From: Fodinisporobacter ferrooxydans
GTDB taxonomy: Bacteria; Bacillota; Bacilli; Tumebacillales; MYW30-H2
Direction of reading: 5' to 3'
Length of the DNA: 64,000 bases
Assembly: GCF_022818495.1 (NCBI RefSeq)
Contig: NZ_CP089291.1
Location: forward strand, 3,117,501-3,181,500
Positions 30,757 through 39,307 of the stretch are shown here, in pieces. Each line of letters opens with the position of its first letter. Position 1 is the stretch's first letter. A model generated the notes under the pieces. It did no database searches. It was not told where the DNA came from and saw nothing but the letters and a program-made list of their open reading frames with translations. The position numbers and the translations under genes were made by a program.

Positions 30757-32475
30757 TTGAGTTATACTCGTTTGTCTGCACAGGATTTCACGCAAATGAT
30801 CCTGGCGGGACATCAATCGCTATTGTCTGGGAAAGACGCGGTGAATGCGTTAAATATATTTCCTGTTCCCGATGGAGATACAGGAACGAATCTGTCATTG
30901 ACAATGACATCCGGAGTAAATGAATTAAGCAAGTATAAAGAGAAGCCCATTGGCCGCTTGGCGGAAGCTCTGGCAACCGGTTTGTTGATGGGTGCACGGG
31001 GAAATTCAGGTGTGATTCTGTCACAGCTGTTTCGAGGATTTGCGAAAGCGCTTTCTAATTCGGATGAAATGGACGGGAAAGCATTTGCCGAGGCATTGCA
31101 GAGTGGGGTGGATACGGCTTACCGCGCAGTTGCAAAGCCGGTCGAAGGCACCATATTGACAGTTGCAAAGGATGCAGCCAAAGCAGCGACAAAAACAGCG
31201 CGGCAAACGGATGATTTGCGCAGCGTTCTGGAGATTATCGTACGGGAAGCGGAGGCTTCCCTGCAACGAACCCCTGATTTGTTGCCTGTCTTGCGGCAGG
31301 CGGGCGTTGTCGATTCCGGCGGACAAGGTCTTGTCTTTATTTATCGCGGCTTTTTAAATTTTGTTTGCGGTGAGCAGTTGTCTGATGCATCTGATCATGC
31401 GGCAGAGTCGGTACACAAACGGCAGCCCTATATTGCAGGTGCACATATCGCACACGAAGGTGAATACGGATACTGTACCGAGTTTATGATCCATTTGGAC
31501 ATCGGCGAACCATCTTCCTTTATTGATGAGCAGGCAGAGCGAAGAATTTCCGCCCGCATGCAAGCACATGGTGATTCTTTGCTGGTTGTGGCAATGAATG
31601 GGCTTGTCAAAGTTCACATTCATAGCGAACACCCCGGCCTTGTGTTGGAAACGGCGTTGGAGTACGGGAGCTTGACACATATCAAGATTGACAATATGAC
31701 ACATCAGCACCATATGCTGGCGGAAGAAGCGAATGAACAGGCAACAAACGAACAAGCAACAAATGATCAGAAAACGGATCGCCCGCTCGAAACCGTGTCA
31801 ACCGGGATTTCAATCCCCGATCCGTACGGGATCATCGCCGTTGCAGCAAGCAATGGGATCCGCAAACTCCTGAAAAGCATCGGCGTACAGGAGTTTGTGG
31901 AAGGAGGACAAACGATGAATCCAAGTACGGAGGATATCATGTGTGCGATTGCACGTACGAAGGCACAAACCGTATTCGTCCTTCCGAACAATCCGAATAT
32001 TATTATGGCGGCAGAACAGTGTCGGTCGATGCTTGGAGATGCTGTTCGAGTCATACCGACCCGATCGATACCGCAGGCAATCGCCGCTATTATGGCTTTT
32101 GATAAAAATAAGACGGCAGATGATAATGCAGCGAGCATGACGGAAGCATGCAACAAAGTTCTGTCAGGACAAATTACCCAAGCGGTCCGGAATTCCAACT
32201 ATCAGGAGAAAACGATTCGTACGGGCGATTATTTGGGAATGGTGGAAGGAAAAATCGCGGTTGTCGACGGCGACTTGCAAACGGTATGGATCCATCTGCT
32301 TCGGCAAATGGTGTCGGAAGATCGTGAACTTGTGACTGTTCTCTACGGCGAAGGCGTAACAATGGAGCAGGCGGAGCAATTTGTAGACTTTGCCAAAGAG
32401 CAGTTTGGAGCGGTTGAATTCGAATTGCATGAAGGCGGCCAACCGCTGTATCCGTTTTTGATTGGTGTCGAATAA
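30757..32475 (+). CDS. yloV: DAK2-domain fatty acid kinase-like protein YloV (FakA family)
   Basis: FakA phosphorylates fatty acids bound to FakB so that exogenous fatty acids enter phospholipids. The 572-residue product has an N-terminal DhaL kinase domain with PDGDTGTNLSLTM (38-50) and ARGNSGVILSQLFRG, a middle domain, and a C-terminal domain. A linker near residue 325-345 contains NEQATNEQATNDQKT, a low-complexity repeat. The start is TTG with AAAGGAGG 7 bases upstream. No FakB-like gene is in the window. Confidence 0.92.
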   Translation: MSYTRLSAQDFTQMILAGHQSLLSGKDAVNALNIFPVPDGDTGTNLSLTMTSGVNELSKYKEKPIGRLAEALATGLLMGARGNSGVILSQLFRGFAKALSNSDEMDGKAFAEALQSGVDTAYRAVAKPVEGTILTVAKDAAKAATKTARQTDDLRSVLEIIVREAEASLQRTPDLLPVLRQAGVVDSGGQGLVFIYRGFLNFVCGEQLSDASDHAAESVHKRQPYIAGAHIAHEGEYGYCTEFMIHLDIGEPSSFIDEQAERRISARMQAHGDSLLVVAMNGLVKVHIHSEHPGLVLETALEYGSLTHIKIDNMTHQHHMLAEEANEQATNEQATNDQKTDRPLETVSTGISIPDPYGIIAVAASNGIRKLLKSIGVQEFVEGGQTMNPSTEDIMCAIARTKAQTVFVLPNNPNIIMAAEQCRSMLGDAVRVIPTRSIPQAIAAIMAFDKNKTADDNAASMTEACNKVLSGQITQAVRNSNYQEKTIRTGDYLGMVEGKIAVVDGDLQTVWIHLLRQMVSEDRELVTVLYGEGVTMEQAEQFVDFAKEQFGAVEFELHEGGQPLYPFLIGVE

Positions 32476-32486
32476 TGAGTGAACGG

Positions 32487-32519
32487 CATTCCTTCCACAT
32501 TGTGGCAGGAATGTTTTTC
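32487..32519 (+). terminator. Terminator after yloV
   Basis: CATTCCT-T-CCAC and GTGG-C-AGGAATG form a stem interrupted by one mismatch and are followed by TTTTT. It separates yloU-yloV from the serine dehydratase genes, although the gap is only 68 bases. Confidence 0.7.
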
Positions 32520-32543
32520 GCTTGCCGGGGCAGGGGATAGCAT

Positions 32544-33206
32544 ATGTCATTTCGTCAAGTTTTTGATATTATCGGGCCCATTATGATCGGGCCATCCAGT
32601 TCCCATACGGCGGGGGCCGCTCGGATTGGCCGCGTGGCGCGCCAATTGTTCGGTGATCAACCGGAGCATGCTTGTATTACGTTATACGGATCCTTCGCCC
32701 GCACTTATCGCGGACACGGTACGGACGTTGCCCTCACAGGCGGACTGCTCGGCTTTGACACATTTGACGACCGCATCAAACAATCGCTGCAACTTGCGAA
32801 AGAATCCGGTGTGGAAGTGCAGTTCCGGACTTCCGAGGAAATCGTTTCACATCCCAATACTGCCCGTATTCAGTTGCGGGGAAACGGGAGAACGCTTGAC
32901 GTGACAGGCATTTCCATTGGTGGCGGTGCGATTGAAATTCTGGATATTGATGGATTTAAAGTAAGTATGGCGGCAGTGGGACCAACACTGGCAATTTTGC
33001 ACATGGATAAAAAAGGCGTGATTGCACAGGTGACAGCATCACTTGCGGCACACAACTACAATATTGCACATATGGAAGTTTGCAGATTTGCTCCTGGCGC
33101 ACAAGCGTTGATGATTATGGAGGCAGATCTCCCGATCAGTGCGACTGCCTGTGAGGTGTTGGAAAGGATTCCGGAAGTTTTACGAGTAGCTTATGTATGT
33201 TTATAG
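32544..33206 (+). CDS. sdaAB: L-serine dehydratase beta subunit
   Basis: With SdaAA it deaminates L-serine to pyruvate and ammonia. The 220-residue product has the family's N-terminal FDIIGPIMIGPSSSHTAGA and a C-terminal ACT domain (VIAQVTASLAAHNYNIAHME), likely regulatory. sdaAA follows 39 bases on, as in B. subtilis. Confidence 0.95.
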   Translation: MSFRQVFDIIGPIMIGPSSSHTAGAARIGRVARQLFGDQPEHACITLYGSFARTYRGHGTDVALTGGLLGFDTFDDRIKQSLQLAKESGVEVQFRTSEEIVSHPNTARIQLRGNGRTLDVTGISIGGGAIEILDIDGFKVSMAAVGPTLAILHMDKKGVIAQVTASLAAHNYNIAHMEVCRFAPGAQALMIMEADLPISATACEVLERIPEVLRVAYVCL

Positions 33207-33245
33207 ACGTATTTTATAAGAGCTCCAATTTCATGAGGTGATCGT

Positions 33246-34130
33246 ATGCGATTTTCAACATTACGGGAATTGTCCGATTTGGCTGCAACGGAAAATAAGC
33301 CAATTTCCCAAATCATGATAGAGGAACAAATGCGTGAGACAGGTGAGTCGCGCGCGACGATCCTCTCAAAAATGGGACTGCAGTTTGAAGTGATGGAAGA
33401 AGCGGTTGAGCAAGGTGTGACGGCAACGGTTCGTTCCCACAGCGGTCTCACAGGCGGGGACGCCAAAAAAGTATACGACTATCAAAAGGACGGCAAATCC
33501 GTCTTGGGCAGTCAAGCTGCTTTGGCGATGTCGATGGCGTTGGCTGTCTCTGAGGTGAATGCGGCGATGGGTCGGGTAGTGGCAACGCCGACGGCCGGTT
33601 CCTGTGGAATTTTACCCGGTGTTTTGGTCAGCATTGGCCGTGTTCATAACATCCCGAAAGAGACATTGATCCAGTCCATGTTTACGGCAGGCGCAATCGG
33701 GTATGTGATTGCAAATAACGCATCGATTTCCGGTGCCGGCGGAGGCTGCCAGGCAGAGACCGGATCCGCCACGGCGATGGCTGCCGGAAGTGTGGTGGAG
33801 CTTTTTGGCGGCACACCGGAACAAGTGATCATCAGTGCAGGACTGGCGTTGAAAAATGTACTGGGTCTCGTCTGCGATCCGGTCGCCGGATTAGTAGAAG
33901 TTCCTTGCATCATACGCAATGGCTTTGCTGCCGTAGCCGCATTGACAGCCGCCGACATGGCGCTTGCCGGCATGAAAAGCGTGATTCCGCCGGATGAAGT
34001 GGTGTCAGCTATGTATCATGTGGGTCGTATCATGCCGGTCGAATTGCGGGAAACGGCTCTTGGAGGGCTGGCAGATACTCCTACGGCCAAAGCGATTGAA
34101 AAGAAATTGTACGGAAACGAATTCAGGTGA
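33246..34130 (+). CDS. sdaAA: L-serine dehydratase alpha subunit
   Basis: The catalytic subunit carries a labile [4Fe-4S] cluster. The 294-residue product contains the SHSGLTGGDAKK substrate region and cysteines in TPTAGSCGILPG, GGGCQAETGSA and CDPVAGLVEVPC, the expected ligands. TGAGGTGATC precedes the ATG. The stop is 7 bases before the recG start. Confidence 0.95.
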   Translation: MRFSTLRELSDLAATENKPISQIMIEEQMRETGESRATILSKMGLQFEVMEEAVEQGVTATVRSHSGLTGGDAKKVYDYQKDGKSVLGSQAALAMSMALAVSEVNAAMGRVVATPTAGSCGILPGVLVSIGRVHNIPKETLIQSMFTAGAIGYVIANNASISGAGGGCQAETGSATAMAAGSVVELFGGTPEQVIISAGLALKNVLGLVCDPVAGLVEVPCIIRNGFAAVAALTAADMALAGMKSVIPPDEVVSAMYHVGRIMPVELRETALGGLADTPTAKAIEKKLYGNEFR

Positions 34131-34137
34131 TGAACGT

Positions 34138-36192
34138 ATGCGGGTATCCGAGCTTCCCGTTACCCATCTGGCGGGCGTTGGGCCAGTAAGGCAGCGGGAT
34201 TTGGCGAGTTTGGAAATTTTCACAATTGAAGATTTGCTGTTGTATTATCCGTTTCGTTATGAAGATCGTCAGTTGGCCGAACCTGCTTTATACACCGATG
34301 GCGCGCGCATCACCGTGCGCGGTGTTGTCAACGGGATGCCTTCGCTTCGGTATCGCGGACGTAAAGCGACGCTTGTCGTCCCTGTGCTAAGCGATCAGAA
34401 TGTGTCAATATCAGCCGTTTGGTTTAATCAGCCGTATTTAAAAGAACAAATGGCGCCTGGCCGAAACATTACCATTACGGGAAAATATGATGCAAGACGC
34501 AGGAGCGTCACTGTAGCTCAACACGATTGGCATAAGCCCTCTGATTCGATTCATAGCGGACGGGTCGTGCCAATGTATCGCATACGCGGCGAGCTTACGC
34601 AAAAAATTTTGCGAACGTTGATCTCCCAGGCATTAAAACAGTATACTGCACAACTAGAAGACATACTTCCATTTTCCATCCGTAAGAAATATCAGTTGAT
34701 GGAACGAGTGGATGCCGTTCGTTCCATGCATTTTCCAAAAGATGGACAAGAATTGAAACAGGCCAAGCGCCGTTTGATTTTTGAAGAGTTTTTTCTGTTT
34801 CAATGCCAGCTTCAGGCATTCCGCTATATGCATCGTTACGAAAACAAAGGAATTGCCCATCCTTGCAAAGGGGATGATGTCCGGAAATTCCTTGAACATC
34901 TCCCCTTTTCCTTGACATCGGCGCAAGAACGCGCATGCAAGGAAATCATTTATGATATGCGCGCAAAAGAAGCGATGACCCGCTTGCTGCAGGGAGATGT
35001 AGGCTCAGGCAAAACAGTGATTGCGTTTCTGGCGATGCATTTGATGAAATGCGATGGCTACCAATCTGCTTTGATGGTGCCGACGGAAATTCTCGCAGAA
35101 CAACACGTTCAGTCAGCGAAGTCCCTCTTCCGGGAATTCGATTGCAATATAGCGTTATTGACGGGGAGCATGAAGGAATCGGAACGGCGCAAAGTATTGG
35201 CAGGGCTTATGGCAGGCGACATCGATATCGTAATCGGCACGCATGCACTGTTGGAAGAGCGCGTATCCTTTGCGCGGTTAGGCCTTGTCATCACAGACGA
35301 ACAGCATCGGTTCGGCGTCGGTCAACGAGCGATCTTTAGGCAAAAGGGCCATAGTCCGGACGTCTTGTTTATGTCGGCCACTCCGATTCCCCGTACCATG
35401 GCGATGACGCTTTTTGGCGATCTGGATGTCTCTGTCATCGATCAAATGCCGGCAGGACGCGTACCGATTCGCACACATTGGATTACACAGGAGCGGGAAG
35501 ATGACTGTATTCGTTTGATGCGCAAAGAATTGGCGAAAGGAAGACAAGCCTACATTGTTTGTCCGCTCATTGACGAATCCACACAGCTGGAAGATGTGGA
35601 AAGCGCCACGCTTGTATATGAACGAATGTGTGAAGAGCTGGCAGGGTTTCAAGTAGGGCTCATGCACGGGAAACTTTCCGGCCAGGAGAAGGAGCAAGTG
35701 ATGCGGTCCTATTTGGCCAATCAATTGCAAGTTCTTGTATCGACAACGGTCATCGAAGTTGGCGTCAATGTCCCGAACGCCACGGTCATGGTCATTTACA
35801 ATGCGGAACGCTTCGGGTTGGCACAGCTCCATCAGTTGCGCGGCAGGGTTGGCAGAAGCAATTTGCAATCCTATTGCATTTTGCTCGCAAATCCCCAAAC
35901 ACAGACGGGGAGAGAACGAATGCGGGCAATGGTAGAGACGACAAACGGTTTTGTATTGGCGGAAAAAGATTTGCAGTTGCGGGGACCGGGGGAGTTTTTT
36001 GGATTTCGGCAGTCTGGATTGCCGGAATTTCGATTGGGGGATCTGGTTTCTGATATTCGCATCATGGAAGTGGCGCAAAAAGAGGTAGCCGCTTTGTTGC
36101 GAGACCCTGGATTTTGGCTGCATCCCGAATACCAAGGATTGCTTCAATTTCTCAAGCAGACGAACGTCCTTATGGCACCACTGCAGGATTGA
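34138..36192 (+). CDS. recG: ATP-dependent DNA helicase RecG
   Basis: RecG remodels stalled forks and Holliday junctions. The 684-residue product has the N-terminal wedge/OB domain (LPVTHLAGVGPVRQ, LLLYYPFRYED), helicase motif I GDVGSGKTVI (about 287-296), motif II DEQHRFG, and LRGRVGRS as motif VI. Length matches B. subtilis RecG (682). The ATG at 34138 has AGGTGATG just upstream; the frame is open far upstream through sdaAA, but that part is a shadow. Confidence 0.95.
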   Translation: MRVSELPVTHLAGVGPVRQRDLASLEIFTIEDLLLYYPFRYEDRQLAEPALYTDGARITVRGVVNGMPSLRYRGRKATLVVPVLSDQNVSISAVWFNQPYLKEQMAPGRNITITGKYDARRRSVTVAQHDWHKPSDSIHSGRVVPMYRIRGELTQKILRTLISQALKQYTAQLEDILPFSIRKKYQLMERVDAVRSMHFPKDGQELKQAKRRLIFEEFFLFQCQLQAFRYMHRYENKGIAHPCKGDDVRKFLEHLPFSLTSAQERACKEIIYDMRAKEAMTRLLQGDVGSGKTVIAFLAMHLMKCDGYQSALMVPTEILAEQHVQSAKSLFREFDCNIALLTGSMKESERRKVLAGLMAGDIDIVIGTHALLEERVSFARLGLVITDEQHRFGVGQRAIFRQKGHSPDVLFMSATPIPRTMAMTLFGDLDVSVIDQMPAGRVPIRTHWITQEREDDCIRLMRKELAKGRQAYIVCPLIDESTQLEDVESATLVYERMCEELAGFQVGLMHGKLSGQEKEQVMRSYLANQLQVLVSTTVIEVGVNVPNATVMVIYNAERFGLAQLHQLRGRVGRSNLQSYCILLANPQTQTGRERMRAMVETTNGFVLAEKDLQLRGPGEFFGFRQSGLPEFRLGDLVSDIRIMEVAQKEVAALLRDPGFWLHPEYQGLLQFLKQTNVLMAPLQD

Positions 36193-36196
36193 ACGG

Positions 36197-36454
36197 TTAA
36201 ATTCGGGAGGTGTTTTGATTGGCGAGTTCTACGCGTTTTCCCATTTCGGTTGCCGTTTGTTGTTCATGCTTGAATTCCATAATGTGCTGCGACAAATACT
36301 GAACTGTATCCCGCAGCATCTGGATATTTCGGGAAAATTCCATGTATGTATCTGCTGGCAGGCCATTTATTGTTTCAATTCCATGGCTCAAACGATCAAG
36401 ACCTGTATTCATGGTTTGGACAGCTTGTTCCAATTGTTCGGGAAAAAAAGCCAT
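36197..36454 (-). CDS. Small coiled-coil hypothetical protein (85 aa)
   Basis: I do not recognise this 85-residue product. It begins MAFFPEQLEQAVQTMNTGLD and is hydrophilic, helical and rich in Gln, Glu and Met with heptad-like spacing, and has no membrane segment. AAGGAGG lies 11 bases before the ATG. It is convergent with recG, with only four bases between the two stops, which suggests a real gene rather than a shadow. It may be a lineage-specific protein. Confidence 0.6.
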   Translation of the reverse strand: MAFFPEQLEQAVQTMNTGLDRLSHGIETINGLPADTYMEFSRNIQMLRDTVQYLSQHIMEFKHEQQTATEMGKRVELANQNTSRI

Positions 36455-36649
36455 AATAAAATATGCCTCCTTTTTGGTTGGTTGCTTTTATATTTTGTTA
36501 TATTTTGCGATGTCTTTCGAACTTATGTATAGTGATTCTATACTTAGAAAGTATAAATTTTCGAGGCCGTTTTCGGGGTTGATCGCATAATGGCAGCTTG
36601 TTGAAATCTTGCTGAAATTTCAAATGCAATACGTGAGGAGAATGAAAAC

Positions 36650-37501
36650 GTGGGAAAACCGGCATGGTCGGATCGTATCAAATTTATGGCAGTACGTGTA
36701 TTGCCGAAACATCTGTTGTCGCGCCTGGCGGGAACATTTGCCCGCAGTTCGTTCAGCCGTGTTTTTATCCCTTTGTATATCAAAGCGTTTCAGATCGATT
36801 TGACACAAATTGAAAAAAAGCCACATGAATATCAATCATTAACAGAATTTTTTACGCGGCGGTTGCTTCCGGATGTTCGACCGATCGATCCGCATGCACA
36901 TTCGATCGTCAGTCCGGTTGACGGAACAGTTGCCCAGTTCGGCGTGATTCGCGATGGCAAATTGATTCAGGCGAAAGGCGTTACATATACGGTTGCTGAG
37001 TTATTGGCAGATGTGCAGAAACAGAATGTATATGAGGGCGGATGGTTTATCACCATATATTTAAGTCCGACAGATTATCATCGCATCCATATGCCTGTCG
37101 CGGGAACACCAAGCATGTACACATATGTTCCAGGTTCCTTGTATCCGGTAAATCCGCTGGGTGTGAAGTACGTTCCCGGTCTGTTTGCCAAAAACGAACG
37201 GATTATTACGTATTTTAAAGGTCCATATGGAGAATTTGCCCTTGTGAAAGTGGGTGCGACAATTGTCGGCAGCGTCGTCGTGGAGTACGGGAATGCCCGC
37301 ACCAATGTAAAACGAGGCCAATTGATACACTGTGAATTGCCGTCTGCTGTGGAATATGGAAAAGGGCAGGAGTGTGGTCGGTTTGAATTTGGTTCGACTG
37401 TCATCCTTTTGTTTCCGCGAGGAGTTCTGGTGCCTGAACCAGGTTTGTTTTCCGGGCAAACCCTGCGGATGGGCCAGCGAATCGGGGAATTGGTGCGATG
37501 A
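36650..37501 (+). CDS. psd: Phosphatidylserine decarboxylase proenzyme
   Basis: Psd makes phosphatidylethanolamine. The 283-residue proenzyme has SPVDGTVAQFG, the HRIHMPVAG region, and the self-cleavage site FGSTVILLFP, where cleavage between Gly248 and Ser249 would form the pyruvoyl group; many homologues have LGST, here FGST. The start is a GTG with AGGAGAATG upstream. It is probably monocistronic, ending in a strong terminator. In B. subtilis psd is elsewhere. Confidence 0.93.
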   Translation: MGKPAWSDRIKFMAVRVLPKHLLSRLAGTFARSSFSRVFIPLYIKAFQIDLTQIEKKPHEYQSLTEFFTRRLLPDVRPIDPHAHSIVSPVDGTVAQFGVIRDGKLIQAKGVTYTVAELLADVQKQNVYEGGWFITIYLSPTDYHRIHMPVAGTPSMYTYVPGSLYPVNPLGVKYVPGLFAKNERIITYFKGPYGEFALVKVGATIVGSVVVEYGNARTNVKRGQLIHCELPSAVEYGKGQECGRFEFGSTVILLFPRGVLVPEPGLFSGQTLRMGQRIGELVR

Positions 37502-37606
37502 TTGTTTGCTGCGTTAGGCGGATGAAACAATGCGACAAGCTTTCGCGGACATATCCGCATACCGCAGCGGGCACATATAAAAGGACATTTAAAAGACATA
37601 TAAAAA

Positions 37607-37635
37607 CCCCTCGTCCGGGTACACGAGGGGCTTTT
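37607..37635. terminator. Rho-independent terminator after psd
   Basis: CCCCTCGT pairs with ACGAGGGG over an 8-base loop, with AAAA before and CTTTT after, so it may work in both directions. From here to 37848 I see no gene: only an ATG-led 9-codon frame at about 37717 with a GAGAGGAG-like sequence upstream. Confidence 0.8.
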
Positions 37636-37848
37636 GCATTGGATGTAAAAAATGAGTTGTCACTCGTATGTATCACATCCGCTGCAAACTGGGAGAGGAG
37701 AAACCGGAGAGAGCTTATGGGGAACCTAAGTCATCTCCGCGGTTGAAAGTCAACATATTCTGCTGACATTTGACAGTATGGAACGCAAATAGTCAATTTA
37801 TACATGCTTCTAAAATTATTCTGACTTCTGTGTTATTGTACTTCTTGT

Positions 37849-38150
37849 GCACATGCCAAGTTTTCTTTACACGATTTTGAAAAAAAAACCATAAGGAGAT
37901 CGTATAAGTGCAACTAGGCATCTGCCTGCGCTGTCGCTTGGCACATGCCAAGTTTTCTTTACACGATTTTGAAAAAAAAACCATAAGGAGATCGTATAAG
38001 TGCAACTAGGCATCTGCCTGCGCTGTCGCTTGGCACATGCCAAGTTTTCTTTACACGATTTTGAAAAAAAACCATAAGGAGATCGTATAAGTGCAACTTG
38101 GCATCTGCCTGCGCTGTCGCTTGGCACATGCCAAGTTTTCTTTACACGAT
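37849..38150 (+). repeat. Tandem 92/92/91-bp repeat array (3.3 copies) upstream of rsmD
   Basis: Units begin at 37849, 37941 and 38033, and a 27-bp partial copy begins at 38124. The third unit differs by one A in an A-run and by an A-to-T change. Each unit contains CTTGGCACATGCCAAG, a palindrome followed by TTTTCTTT, then the pair TTACACGAT/ATCGTATAA (one mismatch) enclosing the Shine-Dalgarno AAGGAG, then AAGTGCAACTAGGCAT. AACTAGGCAT (AACTTGGCAT in unit 3) can pair with ATGCCAAGTT, so two mutually exclusive hairpins are possible. GTG-led mini-ORFs of 33, 25 and 23 codons start at 37908, 38000 and 38091. Confidence 0.9.
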
Positions 38151-38162
38151 CGAATATGGTAG
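38091..38162 (+). CDS. Possible leader peptide before rsmD (23 aa, speculative)
   Basis: A GTG preceded at about 8 bases by AAGGAG opens a 23-codon frame, MQLGICLRCRLAHAKFSLHD..., ending 37 bases before rsmD. It spans the terminator-like palindrome of the last repeat. Equivalent frames occur in the two upstream repeat units (37908-38009 and 38000-38077), with starts overlapping the end of the preceding frame. Cysteine codons lie at positions 6 and 9. Whether it is translated is unknown. Confidence 0.3.
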   Translation: MQLGICLRCRLAHAKFSLHDRIW

Positions 38163-38199
38163 AGTTACAATTGTACAGTTTTTTTGGGGTGAACATGAG

Positions 38200-38760
38200 A
38201 TGAGAGTCATTGCCGGAATTTGCAAGGGGCGGAGATTGGCGGCGGTGCCGGGGCAATCGACACGTCCGACGAGCGATAAAGTAAAAGAATCGATTTTTAA
38301 TATGATCGGCCCGTTTTTCGAAGAGGGCCATGTTTTGGATGCATACGCAGGTACGGGGGCGCTGGCGATTGAGGCGCTGAGCCGTGGAATGGAAACAGCC
38401 ACTTGTATCGATATCGAACCAAAGAGTTTGCATGTGATCAAAAAAAATTTAGCGGAATGCGGTTTTTTGACACAAGCGGAAGTGTATAGAAATGACGCGA
38501 AACGGGCGATTTCGATACTCGCCAAAAAAGACAAACGCTATGATTTGGTATTTTTGGACCCTCCCTATCGATATGATACGATCCCCGAATTGATTTCGCA
38601 GTTGCAGGAGCAGCGCCTTGTAAATGATCGCGCCAAAATTGTTGCGGAACACGATGCGGGCGTTCGGCTGCCTGACGAGATTGGTGAATTTGTGCAAATT
38701 CGGTACGTGGTCTATGGGGATACGGGTGTAACGATTTATCAAAAGAAGACGGAGGAATGA
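38200..38760 (+). CDS. rsmD: 16S rRNA (guanine-966-N2)-methyltransferase
   Basis: RsmD (YlbH) methylates G966 of 16S rRNA. The 186-residue product begins MRVIAGICKGRRL and has the TRPTSDKVKESIFN box, SAM-binding DAYAGTGALAIEALSRG, and catalytic DPPY in VFLDPPYRYD. The ATG at 38200 has GGGGTG 8 bases upstream. coaD follows with an overlap, the usual rsmD-coaD pair. Confidence 0.95.
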   Translation: MRVIAGICKGRRLAAVPGQSTRPTSDKVKESIFNMIGPFFEEGHVLDAYAGTGALAIEALSRGMETATCIDIEPKSLHVIKKNLAECGFLTQAEVYRNDAKRAISILAKKDKRYDLVFLDPPYRYDTIPELISQLQEQRLVNDRAKIVAEHDAGVRLPDEIGEFVQIRYVVYGDTGVTIYQKKTEE

Positions 38761-38762
38761 AA

Positions 38763-39248
38763 ATGAGAGCAGCGATTTACCCTGGAAGTTTTGATCCGAT
38801 CACACTGGGACATTTGGATATTATCAAACGATCTGCCCGCGTATTTGATCGGGTCATTGTGGCGATCATGGTGAATCCGCAGAAGAATCCTTTGTTTTCA
38901 GTGGAAGAACGCAAGACTCTTATTGCGCAATCTGTACAACACTTGGCAAATGTACAAATCGATAGTTTTCCAGGTTTGTTGGTGGACTATGTGAGACGAA
39001 ATCATGTGGATGTGATTATAAAAGGGCTGCGTGCCGTATCCGACTTCGAAGCGGAATTGCAGATGGCCCTCATGAATCGAAAATTGTATGCAGGTGCAGA
39101 GACGTTTTTTATTCCAACAGATGCACAGTATTCGTATATATCATCAAGTCTCGTCAAAGAAATCGCCAGGCATGGGGGCGATGTGAAGGATTTGGTGCCG
39201 GATCCCGTCTGGCGGGAATTGCGGAACAAATACCGACACATGTCCTAA
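38763..39248 (+). CDS. coaD: Phosphopantetheine adenylyltransferase
   Basis: CoaD adenylates 4'-phosphopantetheine, the fourth step of CoA synthesis. The 161-residue product has IYPGSFDPITLGHLDI (the TxGH nucleotidyltransferase motif) and the ISSSLVKEIARHGGD region, and matches the B. subtilis length of 161. ATG 38763 is preferred over ATG 38757 because GGAGG is 7 bases away rather than one. It overlaps or touches the rsmD end. Confidence 0.96.
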   Translation: MRAAIYPGSFDPITLGHLDIIKRSARVFDRVIVAIMVNPQKNPLFSVEERKTLIAQSVQHLANVQIDSFPGLLVDYVRRNHVDVIIKGLRAVSDFEAELQMALMNRKLYAGAETFFIPTDAQYSYISSSLVKEIARHGGDVKDLVPDPVWRELRNKYRHMS

Positions 39249-39307
39249 AAAAGCGATGTTTTACATATAAGTTATTGAACAGTCCGGTTTGTCGGGGGAG
39301 ATGTCAT

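Noticed and set aside
37849-38150. CRISPR-like array
   Set aside because: Whole units are identical with no variable spacers, and no cas genes are present.
37867-38433. Long minus-strand ORF with repeated peptide motifs
   Set aside because: It is produced by reading the 92-bp DNA repeats and the rsmD gene backwards; it has no ribosome-binding site and no known domain.
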